Shown: positions 35,804 through 45,175 of the stretch, one piece after another
Position numbering within the stretch: position 1 is the stretch's first letter
Layout of the letters: every line of letters starts with the position of its first letter
Assembly (NCBI GenBank): GCA_039714535.1
Contig: JBDLJC010000005.1
Location: 1 to 64,000, forward strand
DNA length: 64,000 nt
Direction of reading: 5' to 3'
Source: JAGXFP01 sp039714535
GTDB taxonomy: Bacteria > Desulfobacterota > Desulfobulbia > Desulfobulbales > JAGXFP01
The notes under the pieces: generated by a model
Database searches by the model: none
The model's input: the letters and a program-made list of their open reading frames with translations, nothing else
Told to the model about the DNA's origin: nothing
Translations under genes and position numbers: made by a program

Positions 35804-36415
35804 GTGGAATCAACTGTTGATATGAATTCTAACTCGGGAGACAGGGGCTTTACCCTCTTGGAATTACTGGTGGCCTTGACCATCTTTGCCCTTATCTCGG
35901 TGGCGTTGTTCGGCAGCTTGACCTCGATGATAGATACCAAGCAACATCTGGAGGCTGACAGTAATAAGCTCAGGGAGTTACAGACTGCTTTTCGGATTAT
36001 CGGCAGAGATATTGAACAGGCGATTGCTCGGCCGGTACGCGCCCCTTATCAGGAGCCATTAAAGCCCTTGGTTTGGACGGAACAGCCCGCTAATTTGGAA
36101 CTGACCACAAATGGCCGGCGTAACCCGGTGATGATGAAGAGGAGCAGCCTGCAGCGGGTGGCATATCGGTTAGAAGATGATCTGTTAGTCAAAGACACTT
36201 GGGCGGTTCTGGATCGAGCTATCGATTCCGAGCCTTTTTCGCAGGTGCTTTTGCGGGATGTTGAAAGTTTTGAGGTGTCGTTTAACGGGGAAAACGGCCA
36301 AATCCAACGATCCTGGTCTGATCCTGTTAAGCTACCGAAGGCGGTGCAAATCCATCTTTATCTTAAGAACTGGGGCCGGATTGATCGGCTGTTTGTCATC
36401 GGCCGAATTGTATGA
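35804..36415 (+). CDS. gspJ: type II secretion minor pseudopilin J
   Basis: 203 residues with the cleavage site RG-FTLLELLVALTIFALIS, then the GspJ pattern LRELQTAFRIIGRDIEQAIARPVR. GTG 35804 is used; ATG 35822 is an alternative. The TGA overlaps the gspK start (ATGA). It forms the pseudopilus tip with I, K and H. Confidence 0.87.
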   Translation: MESTVDMNSNSGDRGFTLLELLVALTIFALISVALFGSLTSMIDTKQHLEADSNKLRELQTAFRIIGRDIEQAIARPVRAPYQEPLKPLVWTEQPANLELTTNGRRNPVMMKRSSLQRVAYRLEDDLLVKDTWAVLDRAIDSEPFSQVLLRDVESFEVSFNGENGQIQRSWSDPVKLPKAVQIHLYLKNWGRIDRLFVIGRIV

Positions 36416-37374
36416 ATATGACTATTGGTAAAATAAAATGTCTGGATAACCAAAATGGCATAGCCCTGATAACCGTTATCATGGCCACGGCCCTGGTGGC
36501 AATTCTGGCGGTGAGCATGACCTTTGCCCAACACATCGACATCCGCAGAACAACCAATCTGCTGGCAGGGGACAAGGCCTTGATCCTGGCTTTAGGGCTC
36601 GAAGAGTGGGGTCGGCGGGTTATTGAAAGGGATAATCAACAAGGGAAAAATAAAGATGATCTTGGCGAGAACTGGGCTTTGGGCCTGATGCCAATAGCTA
36701 CAGATAATGGCATTGTATCCGGTAGTATCGTTGATCTGCAGGGGAAAATAAATTTGAATAATCTTGATTATGGTGTCAGCCCACCGGATCATTTCAATCA
36801 AACGAGAGAGTTGTTGGAGAGACTTTTTGACTTTTGTGAAGTGGAGGACAGTAGCTCGGCGGTGGAAGCCTTGGTTGATTGGATCGACACGGATGAATTG
36901 GCTAGGCCCGGAGGGGCAGAGGACAACGAATATCTGCTCCACGACCCACCATATCTGGCCGGTAATCGCCGGATGAAAAGTCCTTCCGAATTGCTGCTGG
37001 TTGAGGGGGTCACCCCGGATAATTATGCTTGCCTCAAAGAGCATATTGCCGCTTTACCCGACGTTACGGCTATTAACATCAATACGGCCGGGGCGGTGGT
37101 GATCGCCATGATTGGCAGTATTTCAATTGATGATGCTACTGATATAGTCTCTAGTCGGCCTGCGGATGGGTATGTCAACGGAGTCAGTGATTTTATTAAT
37201 GATCAAAAGCTGATTGGTGCCGGCATTTATGCGGGAGGTCTGGGGGTAGAGAGTAATTATTTCATGGCTCAAGGGCAGGCGACATTTGGTGAAGCCGAAA
37301 TTGGCATGTATAGTCTGATTGATCGAAGTTCAATTCCGATCAAAGTTGTGAGTAGGAGCATTGGGACTTATTAG
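36412..37374 (+). CDS. gspK: type II secretion minor pseudopilin K
   Basis: 320 residues, the largest pseudopilin. The N-terminus (QNGIALITVIMATALVAILAV) lacks the Glu5 that major pseudopilins have, as is normal for GspK. The GspK helical domain (GSIVDLQGKINLNNL; VEALVDWIDTDE) and the SAM-like region (DVTAININTAGAVVIA) follow. It caps the pseudopilus. A 114-base gap follows before gspL. Confidence 0.87.
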   Translation: MNMTIGKIKCLDNQNGIALITVIMATALVAILAVSMTFAQHIDIRRTTNLLAGDKALILALGLEEWGRRVIERDNQQGKNKDDLGENWALGLMPIATDNGIVSGSIVDLQGKINLNNLDYGVSPPDHFNQTRELLERLFDFCEVEDSSSAVEALVDWIDTDELARPGGAEDNEYLLHDPPYLAGNRRMKSPSELLLVEGVTPDNYACLKEHIAALPDVTAININTAGAVVIAMIGSISIDDATDIVSSRPADGYVNGVSDFINDQKLIGAGIYAGGLGVESNYFMAQGQATFGEAEIGMYSLIDRSSIPIKVVSRSIGTY

Positions 37375-37488
37375 GTGGATTCAAACTAACAGCGAAAAAA
37401 TCGGCTATTAATAAATTGGTGGCTGTAAAATCGTGCAAAGCCCATAAACGTTAACAACACATTACAACTCAGAAAGTTAAGCCATTAC

Positions 37489-38712
37489 ATGAATCCAGCA
37501 AAAAAAAATCACTTTTTGTTTCTTGGCCCGGAGGCGCCCGGCAAGGTTGCCTGGGCGGCGTGGTCTGCTACCGACGGGTTCGTGGTTGGGCAGGGTCCAC
37601 TCAGCGAAGCCCATCAGTTGCAGGGGGAGAAGGTTGTTGTCCTGGTGCCGGGAACGGAAGTGCTGCTTACCGAGGCGATTATTCCGGGCAACAGTGGCCG
37701 GATTATCAAAAAGAGTATCCCTTTCGCCCTCGAAGAGAATCTGGCCGACGAGATTGAAGATCTTCATTTTGCCCATGGGGTGCTCAGAAAAAACGGCGCC
37801 ATATCCGTTGCCGTGGTTGCAAAGGCCCAAATGGAGTCATGGCTGGCAATATTGAATGAGCATGATATTGAGGTAAGGTCTCTCGTGCCAGCGACCATGG
37901 CCATTCCCCTGACCCCGGAGCAATGGTCGCTAGTTCTCACCGATAGTCAGTTTATGCTGAGGAAAGGTACCTGGCAGGCATATGCGGGTGATATCGGCAG
38001 CCTGCCCGTGTTCTTGGCGGAAGAACTGGCCGCGGATTCCGCACAACAGCCATCCCTCCAATTGTATACCGACGAAGATTGTTCCATAAACTGTGAAGAG
38101 GCTGTCCCGGCGATGGGGATTTCGGTTCGGCACCGAAAACCGCTGCTGCAGCTTCTGGTTGACGGCTACGACGAAAAAAAAATGATCAATCTGCTACAGG
38201 GGGATTACAGCCGTCATGCCGGCTGGCGCGATCTGTGGCTGAAATGGCAATTACCGATAGTTGCCGTGGTTTTGCTGTGTTTAATGAATATCGGCGCTTT
38301 TTCTTTTGACTATTACAGGTTGAAATCCGGCAGTGCGGAGCTGAATGAACGGATAAAGGCAATCTATCTGCAGAGTTTCCCCGGTAGCCGTCGGGTGGTT
38401 AACGCCCGAGCCCAAATGGAGCAAAAGCTGGCTGAATTGCAAGAGGAGATCGGTGCCCACAGCAGCTTCTTTGAAGTCTACGACAAAACCCTCCCCCTGT
38501 TTTTGGCAACATCGGGATTCAGTCTCAATAATCTCAGATTTAATAATGGCCGTTTTGATTTTGATTTCGAGATCAAAGACCTGCAGTCATTGGAAACCCT
38601 TAAACATAATCTGGCAAGTATCCCTGGTATTGTAATAGATATCAAGCACGCTGAAGCAACCGGCAACCGGGTAAAGGCCAAAATTCAGATAAAAAGCCGA
38701 AAAAAACAATGA
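37489..38712 (+). CDS. gspL: type II secretion system protein L
   Basis: 407 residues: a cytoplasmic actin-like domain (FALEENLADEIEDLHFA) that recruits GspE, one membrane segment at about 255-275 (LPIVAVVLLCLMNIGAFSF) and a periplasmic ferredoxin-like domain. It overlaps gspM by four bases. Confidence 0.85.
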   Translation: MNPAKKNHFLFLGPEAPGKVAWAAWSATDGFVVGQGPLSEAHQLQGEKVVVLVPGTEVLLTEAIIPGNSGRIIKKSIPFALEENLADEIEDLHFAHGVLRKNGAISVAVVAKAQMESWLAILNEHDIEVRSLVPATMAIPLTPEQWSLVLTDSQFMLRKGTWQAYAGDIGSLPVFLAEELAADSAQQPSLQLYTDEDCSINCEEAVPAMGISVRHRKPLLQLLVDGYDEKKMINLLQGDYSRHAGWRDLWLKWQLPIVAVVLLCLMNIGAFSFDYYRLKSGSAELNERIKAIYLQSFPGSRRVVNARAQMEQKLAELQEEIGAHSSFFEVYDKTLPLFLATSGFSLNNLRFNNGRFDFDFEIKDLQSLETLKHNLASIPGIVIDIKHAEATGNRVKAKIQIKSRKKQ

Positions 38713-39185
38713 GCCTCTGGTTAAATTTACAAAAAAGAGAGAAGTTGGTGGTGTTATGGGGAGGGGCTGTTCTGCTGATTCTTCTTGGCTACATTTTATT
38801 GGTCGCCCCCCTCAGAAGAGATCGCGTTCGCTTGGAAGCAGCGGTTTTAAGTAATAAAGCTGAGCTTGTCTGGATGCAGGATGCCGCTATTAAGGTCAGG
38901 CAATTAAAGACGCTGAGTCCAAATAAATCCGCAGTTTCGCCACTGAAGATCATTGATCAAGCCGCGAGAAAATACGGGGTTGATGCCAGTTTGAAAAAAA
39001 TTGATCCGGGAGAAACGGGTAAGATCAAGGTTTGGTTTGAGAATCTTGTCTTCGTCGATTTTATGCGGTTTCTGCGAAGTATTGGCGGTGGTCGGGGCCT
39101 TGTCATCACCAACCTCTCCGTGGAGAGGCTGGATGCGCCGGGGATTGTCAATGCCAGAGCGACCTTTAAGGCGGAATCCAAATGA
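38709..39185 (+). CDS. gspM: type II secretion system protein M
   Basis: 158 residues with one N-terminal membrane segment (VVLWGGAVLLILLGYILLV) followed by a periplasmic ferredoxin-like domain (VWFENLVFVDFMRFL). It pairs with GspL. Overlaps gspL and gspN by four bases each. The sequence diverges from well-known GspM proteins, but size, topology and position agree. Confidence 0.8.
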   Translation: MSLWLNLQKREKLVVLWGGAVLLILLGYILLVAPLRRDRVRLEAAVLSNKAELVWMQDAAIKVRQLKTLSPNKSAVSPLKIIDQAARKYGVDASLKKIDPGETGKIKVWFENLVFVDFMRFLRSIGGGRGLVITNLSVERLDAPGIVNARATFKAESK

Positions 39186-39949
39186 AAAAAGTGAAATCCT
39201 GGATAGCATTGACTGTTGCGCTTTATCTGGTGTTCCTTCTCTGGACACTTCCCGCCCATTATGTAGTGTCTTTTCTGGAAAAACGTAATGTTTCACCGGC
39301 CAAAGATTTTTCAATGTCGGGGGTCGAGGGGGCCTGGACAGCGGGTCGGATCCTGGTGATCAAAACCGGTGGGGTGGAGTTAAATAACCTGAGCTGGCGC
39401 TTCCAGCCGTTTGGATTAATCTTTGGCCGGTTGCAATTTGCGCTTGCCTCTGACTTTGCCGGTGGTTCAGTCGCCGGGGTATTGCGGGCTGGCCTCGGTA
39501 ATGTAGAACTTGCGCAATTACAGGGGGGCGTTCCTGTGGTTGAGTTGGGGCAAATATATTTGCCGGGGTTTGAGTTGGCCGGAGTGGTGGAAATTGAAGA
39601 CCTCGCTCTAATTGTCAAGGATGGCTATCTAAGCGGTGGTTCAGGGCAGCTCACCTGGCGTAATGCCAAGGTCAATTCTCCCTACCAGATGTCTCTGGGG
39701 GGCGTGAAGCTCGACCTCTCCACCGAAAACGATGGCATTTCATTTAAGGTTAATGACCTGGGTGAGGCTCTGCAGACCAGTGGCCTTGGCTTTTTATCCT
39801 CAGAGGGGAAGTATTCCTTCGATGGGACAATTGGCGCCCGGCAAGGTAGTTCGCCTGAACTCGCTACCTTTCTGCAGATTCTCGGCAGGCCAGGAGCCGA
39901 TGGGATGGTAAAATTGGGATTTAAGGGGCAAATGGCCCGATTTTTTTGA
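39182..39949 (+). CDS. gspN: type II secretion system protein N
   Basis: 255 residues, one N-terminal membrane segment (SWIALTVALYLVFLLWTLPA) and a beta-rich periplasmic region in the GspN pattern (MSGVEGAWTAGRIL; LSWRFQPFGLIFGRLQF; DGMVKLGFKGQM). Accessory component found in a subset of systems. Its frame overlaps gspM's end. Confidence 0.82.
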   Translation: MKKVKSWIALTVALYLVFLLWTLPAHYVVSFLEKRNVSPAKDFSMSGVEGAWTAGRILVIKTGGVELNNLSWRFQPFGLIFGRLQFALASDFAGGSVAGVLRAGLGNVELAQLQGGVPVVELGQIYLPGFELAGVVEIEDLALIVKDGYLSGGSGQLTWRNAKVNSPYQMSLGGVKLDLSTENDGISFKVNDLGEALQTSGLGFLSSEGKYSFDGTIGARQGSSPELATFLQILGRPGADGMVKLGFKGQMARFF

Positions 39950-39969
39950 TAACGAGGAATATTCTGACA

Positions 39970-40440
39970 ATGAAAGAAAATGGCAACGCAAGAACGAAAG
40001 CAATTCCAAGACCCTCTAATCAGTGTGGTTTTACCCTGATTGAAATCATGGTGGTTGTGGTGATTCTAAGTATCCTGGCCGCCATTGTGGTGCCAAAGAT
40101 TATGGACCGACCGGACCAGGCCCGCATTGTTAAAGTATCCCAGGACATAAGGGTTATTGAGAGCGCTCTTAAACTCTATAAATTGGACAATTATTTTTAT
40201 CCTTCCACCGATCAGGGCCTTGAGGCCTTGATCAGTCGGCCTGGAGACGATCCTGAGCCAAAAAACTGGAAAGACGGTGGTTATCTTGATCGATTGCCGA
40301 ATGATCCGTGGGGCGGTGAATATCTCTATTTAAATCCGGGAGTGCATGGGCCGATTGATATCTTTTCCATGGGCGCTGACGGCCAACCGGGAGGTGAAGG
40401 GATAAGTGGTGATATCGGCAACTGGCCCGATGCCAAATAG
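39970..40440 (+). CDS. gspG: type II secretion major pseudopilin G
   Basis: Major pseudopilus subunit. 156 residues: basic leader, cleavage site CG-FTLIEIMVVVVILSILA, then the GspG signature LKLYKLDNYFYPSTDQGLEAL and the calcium-site region GADGQPGGEG near the C-terminus. ATG 39970 preferred over TTG 39946. Its placement after gspN, not after gspF, is unusual. Confidence 0.95.
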   Translation: MKENGNARTKAIPRPSNQCGFTLIEIMVVVVILSILAAIVVPKIMDRPDQARIVKVSQDIRVIESALKLYKLDNYFYPSTDQGLEALISRPGDDPEPKNWKDGGYLDRLPNDPWGGEYLYLNPGVHGPIDIFSMGADGQPGGEGISGDIGNWPDAK

Positions 40441-40954
40441 CAAAGGAGACCGGTTTATTCGGGCCGGCGGTTTTACCCTGCTTGAGATTCTGGTCGTCAT
40501 TGTCATAATCTCCATAGTCCTAAGTATGGCGACGATGTCTTTCGATACCGAGCCTGAAAAACTCGATCATGAGGGCAAAAGACTGGTTGCCCTGATGAAG
40601 TTAGCAGCCGAAGAAGCGATCATGAACTCCCGGGAATATAGAGTTGTTTTCACTGCAGACAGTTACGCCTTTGCGAAACTTGCTGGTGGTAAGTGGCAGG
40701 AACTTGGGGATGGGGTCTTCCGGCCCCGGGAATTGCCCGGAGAGTTTATTCTTGATTTGACTCTGGGCAATGAACCGGTAGAGTTGGTGGTAGATAATGG
40801 CGAGAATGAGAAGTCGAAAAGCTCGGCTGCCATTATGTTTCTCTCCAGTGGCGAAGTATCTCCTTTTGAACTGGTGATACAAAACACCTCTGGAAAAGAG
40901 ATAACCATCAGCAATCAAAGCGGGGTTATTGAGGTGGACTCCGGCCAGCTATGA
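40430..40954 (+). CDS. gspH: type II secretion minor pseudopilin H
   Basis: 174 residues with the site GG-FTLLEILVVIVIISIVL and the GspH pattern LVALMKLAAEEAIMNSREYRVVF. ATG 40430 overlaps the gspG stop; a GTG at 40406 is also in frame. It is the last gene of the cluster. An IS110 remnant begins at its stop codon, so the C-terminus may have been altered. Confidence 0.87.
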   Translation: MPNSKGDRFIRAGGFTLLEILVVIVIISIVLSMATMSFDTEPEKLDHEGKRLVALMKLAAEEAIMNSREYRVVFTADSYAFAKLAGGKWQELGDGVFRPRELPGEFILDLTLGNEPVELVVDNGENEKSKSSAAIMFLSSGEVSPFELVIQNTSGKEITISNQSGVIEVDSGQL

Positions 40955-41294
40955 CTCCCTTTCAAGAGCGCTGCTATCTTCCATTGAGTCTATCTTGTCA
41001 TTCTTGCTCTTACCGCCGTGAATGGCTCGCATATAGAGGGCATGACCAAGGATAAAAGGAATACCTTCATCCTCACAAAGATCCGCCAGCCAATACCCAA
41101 GTGAACATGCATTCTGCCGAGACGACCAGATCCTCACGATACGGTTTTATGGCGTTTAAAAAATGCTTCGGGCTGGTCTTCAGGTTGCGGTGGAAAACCG
41201 TTTCACCATGCCTATCCAGAATACAGAGGTGTGTTTTGTTTGTGTGAAGGTCAATTCCGCAGTAATGTTCATGCTGTTTAGTGTAGAATCTCAT
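40949..41294 (-). pseudogene. IS110-family transposase remnant (N-terminal third, frameshifted)
   Basis: On the minus strand ATG 41294 gives MRFYTKQHEHYCGIDLHTNK, the DEDD-type IS110 start. Near 41116 one extra base shifts the frame; the continuation reads YWLADLCEDEGIPFILGHAL and then GGKSKNDKIDS, also typical IS110. A second shift near 40975 is needed to read KIAALLKG. The remaining two thirds are missing and the fragment stops at the gspH end. Inverted arms GAAGGTCTCCTT (41298) and AAGGAGGCCTTC (41364) flank its 5' side. Confidence 0.85.
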
Positions 41295-41467
41295 AGTGAA
41301 GGTCTCCTTTTGTTGAGGTTATTGGTCTAACTCTCATCATACTGGAATGGGTCCAGAATGATTAAGGAGGCCTTCACCTGTTGTCACGGCGCTCAAAAGG
41401 GACGGATAATGGCGGTTCTCAACCGCCCTTCCGCCCCTTAGCTGAATCGTTCTGTGGAAATAATAAT

Positions 41468-42202
41468 ATGAAAATTATAAAAATTGTGGCTGCATTATTT
41501 ATTGGTCTTCTGGTTACTCCACCAGAAGTTTTTGCACTTCGTTGCGGGAGCAAACTCGTTGCTATTGGAGATAGAAAAATTGAGGTTTTTCAAAAATGTG
41601 GGGAGCCAACGCTCATTGAAAAATGGAAGATTGAAAATACGACGTTTAAAACACGACGAAATAAGCAATATTCAACAGACATAATTGCCGACCGAGAAGA
41701 TAAGCAAGAAATTAAAACTGAATACGTTGAAGACTGGACATATAATTTTGGGGCTAACAGGTTAATTCACTTCCTAACTTTCAAGAATGGCAAGTTATCT
41801 CAAATTGAGATTGGCTCAAGAGGATTTGCAGGTGAGTTCCCCTCTGATTTTGACAAAACCAGGTGCGGAAAACTCGTTGCACTAGAAGACCGCAAGATCG
41901 ATGTCATTATGAAATGTGGAGAACCTGTTTTTGTAGAAACCAGAATGGAAGAAAAACTCACATCGAAGTCTTTGAGTAAACAAATTGGAGATGGACTTAG
42001 ACTTATAGATGAAAATAAAGGGAGTTACATAGGTGGCCAGAAAATCGATATAAAACAGCCAACTAGCTACCATGAGAAAAAACTGTTTATGAATATTACT
42101 GATTGGAATTTTAACTTTGGCCCCCATCATTTCCTCCAATTCATTACTTTCGAGAATGGTAAAGTAACAAAAATCGAACATGGCGATTACGGCTATGAAT
42201 AA
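41468..42202 (+). CDS. exported protein with two DUF2845 repeats
   Basis: 244 residues with a signal peptide (MKIIKIVAALFIGLLVTPPEVFA) and two homologous halves. The first has RCGSKLVAIGDRKIEVFQKC...EDWTYNFGANRLIHFLTFKNGK and the second RCGKLVALEDRKIDVIMKC...DWNFNFGPHHFLQFITFENGK, both matching DUF2845. Each repeat carries two Cys that could form a disulfide. ATG 41468 gives the signal peptide; the frame opens further upstream at 41381. AT-rich compared with the secretion genes. Function unknown, periplasmic. Confidence 0.75.
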   Translation: MKIIKIVAALFIGLLVTPPEVFALRCGSKLVAIGDRKIEVFQKCGEPTLIEKWKIENTTFKTRRNKQYSTDIIADREDKQEIKTEYVEDWTYNFGANRLIHFLTFKNGKLSQIEIGSRGFAGEFPSDFDKTRCGKLVALEDRKIDVIMKCGEPVFVETRMEEKLTSKSLSKQIGDGLRLIDENKGSYIGGQKIDIKQPTSYHEKKLFMNITDWNFNFGPHHFLQFITFENGKVTKIEHGDYGYE

Positions 42203-42318
42203 AATTGCAGATCAAATGGTTAGACTTGACACGGGAATACGCTGGGTTCCCCAGTAGGTAGGGGCTCGCAAGTTGCCCAAAACGTCAAAAGGGTAATATT
42301 TGATAATCAGGAGAGAAT

Positions 42319-42657
42319 ATGAAAAGACACATCTGCTTTATTATCGCACTCAGTGTAATTAATATTTTACCTGTCTCCACATTGGCCTTCCAGGACATCA
42401 AGATTAAAAATCATTCCTTCTCAGTGATTACCGAAGACCAACCGCCATCTAACCCAGAGCAAAGTTTCAAGAGAACAGCAGTTTTTATCAAAAATGATGA
42501 CTGCAATATCCAATACAAAGCAATGTTTGGCGAAATTATATTGGGCGAGGGAGCTACGAAGATAGAACTGTTCCCACACATTATCCAACTTGGCAATAAT
42601 ACGCTGAAAATCAGGTGCTTGGTTCAAAAAAATATCAGTGTGGAAGGGGTGATGTAA
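42319..42657 (+). CDS. small exported protein of unknown function
   Basis: 112 residues with a signal peptide (MKRHICFIIALSVINILPVSTLA) and a predicted beta-sandwich-like remainder; two Cys (DDCNIQ, IRCLVQ) could pair. AGGAGA stands six to seven bases before the ATG. It ends eight bases before the next gene, so the two are probably co-transcribed. No family recognised. Confidence 0.6.
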   Translation: MKRHICFIIALSVINILPVSTLAFQDIKIKNHSFSVITEDQPPSNPEQSFKRTAVFIKNDDCNIQYKAMFGEIILGEGATKIELFPHIIQLGNNTLKIRCLVQKNISVEGVM

Positions 42658-42664
42658 ATCAAAT

Positions 42665-43588
42665 ATGAACAAGTCAAATTACATCTTAATCATTCTGGCA
42701 ATATTAATTTTGGCGATTTCATTTTCTATCCATGGAAATGCAACGGAAGAGTATGCGGGAGCAACCGGATCAGAATGTAAAGTCTGCCATATTGACCCAT
42801 TATGGGGTGGTGATCTTACCCAAGTTGGTCAGGGGTATTACTTGTCAGTCTCCCCTGGGGCGGAACAAAACAAAGCAAATAAGGGCTCGATGTCCTGGCT
42901 GTTTAAGCTGGTTATTGGCTACATTCATATTGTTACAGCATTTATGTGGTTCGGAACAATTCTCTATGTCCACCTTGTTCTAAAACCAGCATATGCGTCC
43001 CAGGGCTTACCGCGCGGAGAGGTTAAGGTTGGTATTGCTTCAATGGCCATCATGGCGACAACAGGATCAATCTTAACTTATTATAAGGTGCCATCTTTTG
43101 GCCTTTTGCTCTCTTCGCAGTTTGGTATTCTCCTTCTCATTAAAATGGTTGTTTTCTCCATCATGGTGCTTTCTGCAATATTTGTGGTTTTGGTAATCGG
43201 GCCAAAATTAAAAAAGAAAAAAAAGGTCAGTGCGTCTATGGCAGACGCACTAACACCTTCAGAATTAACTAACTTTGATGGTGAAGAAGGTCGACCGGTT
43301 TATTTTGCTTATAAAGGCAAAATTTATGATGTAACGCAAAGTAAACTGTGGAGAAACGGCAATCACATGAAAAGGCATCATGCTGGAGTTGATCTCACTG
43401 AAGTACTTGCCCAGGCCCCACACAGTGAAAATGAAATTTTAGCCATGCCCGAGGTTGGGCAACTGTCCGAGGGTAAAGAAAGTCCTCCTGCTGAAATACA
43501 TAAAAAGATTTTTTATGTTATGGCGTATATGAATCTGGGGTTTGTTTTTGTTATAACGTTAATTTTAGCGCTTTGGCGGTGGTATTAA
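42665..43588 (+). CDS. membrane protein combining c-type heme site, CopD-like domain and cytochrome b5-like domain
   Basis: 307 residues. After a signal/anchor segment comes one heme c motif, SECKVCH (about 36-42). Residues about 80-185 are three to four membrane helices of the CopD type (GYIHIVTAFMWFGTILYVHL; TGSILTYYKVPSFG). Residues about 198-270 are a cytochrome b5/steroid-binding-like domain (LTNFDGEEGRPVYFAYKGKI; GNHMKRHHAGVDLTEVL). A final helix ends the protein. The likely job is moving electrons across or along the membrane between c- and b-type hemes; partners are unknown. Confidence 0.75.
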   Translation: MNKSNYILIILAILILAISFSIHGNATEEYAGATGSECKVCHIDPLWGGDLTQVGQGYYLSVSPGAEQNKANKGSMSWLFKLVIGYIHIVTAFMWFGTILYVHLVLKPAYASQGLPRGEVKVGIASMAIMATTGSILTYYKVPSFGLLLSSQFGILLLIKMVVFSIMVLSAIFVVLVIGPKLKKKKKVSASMADALTPSELTNFDGEEGRPVYFAYKGKIYDVTQSKLWRNGNHMKRHHAGVDLTEVLAQAPHSENEILAMPEVGQLSEGKESPPAEIHKKIFYVMAYMNLGFVFVITLILALWRWY

Positions 43589-43749
43589 CAGGCTGAAATC
43601 AGCTGGCAAGCAAGACACTTGATCAGAAGGGGCGCGGTTAAGTTTGCCGCTGGGTTACGGGCTGGCAAGTACCTCAACTGTTCAAAATAGGTAATTATAG
43701 TAAAGAAAAATCGTTACCAGGATAGGTTATCCTTGGGAAGGAGGAAAAA

Positions 43750-44337
43750 ATGGATGAAGCGTTGAAGAGGAATGTTTTTCTTGTCAAAGAACATGTTGGA
43801 ATGTTCAAGGCCGCGAACAACTACGATATTCTCGATCCTCAAACAGGCGATATTGTTTTGGAGTGCCGTGAAGAGCGGTTGGGAATAATAACAAAGCTTT
43901 TGAGGTTCACCGACTATAAAAGGATGACCCCGTTTGACATCCAGATAAGAACTCCCGATGGCAAGCAAGTCGTTCGTATTACCCGAGGCATTTCCCTGTT
44001 TTTGTCAAAGGTTAAAGTCCTTAATGGCCACGATCAGGTCATCGGAGGATTTAAGCAGAAGCTCTTCTCGATAGGTGGATCCTTCAACATCCTTGATGCC
44101 AACGACAATCCCGTTTGTCTGCTTAAAGGCAAATGGACAGGTTGGGACTTCAAGTTTATGGCTGGCGAGACCGAACTTGCGCATGTTACCAAGAAGTGGA
44201 GCGGCATCGGCAAGGAGCTGTTTACCAGTGCCGATAACTATGTGCTCGAAATATCTGAATCTCTCCCGGCAGACAATGCCAGCCGCCAGCTGATTATTGC
44301 CGCTGTTATGTGCATAGATATGGTGCTTAAGGAGTAG
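43750..44337 (+). CDS. LURP-one-related / scramblase-like family protein
   Basis: 195 residues without signal peptide or clear membrane helix until a hydrophobic C-terminal segment (LIIAAVMCIDMVLKE). The repeating short strands (NNYDILDPQTGDIVLECRE; GGSFNILDANDNPVCLLKG; GWDFKFMAGETELAHVTKKW) fit the tubby-like barrel of the LURP-one/phospholipid scramblase family. GGAAGGAGG lies seven bases before ATG 43750. Biological role in bacteria unknown. Confidence 0.7.
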   Translation: MDEALKRNVFLVKEHVGMFKAANNYDILDPQTGDIVLECREERLGIITKLLRFTDYKRMTPFDIQIRTPDGKQVVRITRGISLFLSKVKVLNGHDQVIGGFKQKLFSIGGSFNILDANDNPVCLLKGKWTGWDFKFMAGETELAHVTKKWSGIGKELFTSADNYVLEISESLPADNASRQLIIAAVMCIDMVLKE

Positions 44338-44426
44338 GGGTAATTCCGGGCCAGCTTAAACAGAAGGGAGAAGAAGTCCACAGGGGCCTTGTGGGCAAGT
44401 TTCGGACGAGGCATGCAAGGAGAAAA

Positions 44427-44846
44427 ATGACCAGACCAATATCTGTATCAATAATTTCTTGGTTTTACATCACCTATTCGGTAGTAACGTTATTACCCAA
44501 AATATTTATTCTAGTATCTCCTGAGGCTTATGCCGGGCTGGAAGAATTAATGGCAGTTCACAACCACAATGAATTGGTCTCTGTCTCATTATGGTTTCAA
44601 ATTCTATTTTCATATCTAACCTCTCTAGTGTTGGCGGTAGCGGGAATTTTGATGCTCAAGGGTTATGAGTGGGGGAGAAGTCTTATGGCAATATGGCTTC
44701 TGGGTGCCTCTCTTCTTACTCTTCTGGTTGCAGGTTTTTCATTGCCTTTTTATGTAAAAACCACTTTTGCTGTTATTGTTATAATTTTGTTGTTCCGGCC
44801 TAAGGCCAATGAATATTTCAAAGGCGACGAAGTTGTAAATGCATAA
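44427..44846 (+). CDS. small polytopic membrane protein of unknown function
   Basis: 139 residues with four predicted helices (about 5-25, 50-72, 75-95, 105-125). ATG 44427 has AAGGAG five bases upstream, so the in-frame start at 44391 is unlikely. The order of polar loops and YEWGRSLMAIWLL resembles many small DoxX-like or DUF membrane proteins, but no family can be named. Confidence 0.6.
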   Translation: MTRPISVSIISWFYITYSVVTLLPKIFILVSPEAYAGLEELMAVHNHNELVSVSLWFQILFSYLTSLVLAVAGILMLKGYEWGRSLMAIWLLGASLLTLLVAGFSLPFYVKTTFAVIVIILLFRPKANEYFKGDEVVNA

Positions 44847-45175
44847 CCCGTATAAGGCCTCCCCTTATCAAGATCGAAAAGTCCATTAAAGAAAGAACAT
44901 CCTTCCTTTTTTCGCCCTGGCGTCGAGCAGCCAGATGTTTACCAGCCCTTCCAGCTTGTGTTTCATATTCGGTGGCGGACTCGGTCTGCACCAGACATTT
45001 ATAGGGGCTCCGTCATTATCTGTTGGCAATGGCTCCCTCTAAATCTGGGCTTCAACTTTGATGAGATCAGAGCTGAACTTTATTGGGATTTTTGTCATAT
45101 AAATTCTGGTTAAATCGCGTTCTTGTTGAAAAATAATCTGCTGGTGAAAAAGTAAGTCGTGCTAAAGTATGTAAG
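44847..45175. other. intergenic region, no gene seen
   Basis: About 330 bases between the small membrane protein and the antiporter pseudogene. No frame with family features and no repeat or hairpin worth naming. Confidence 0.4.
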
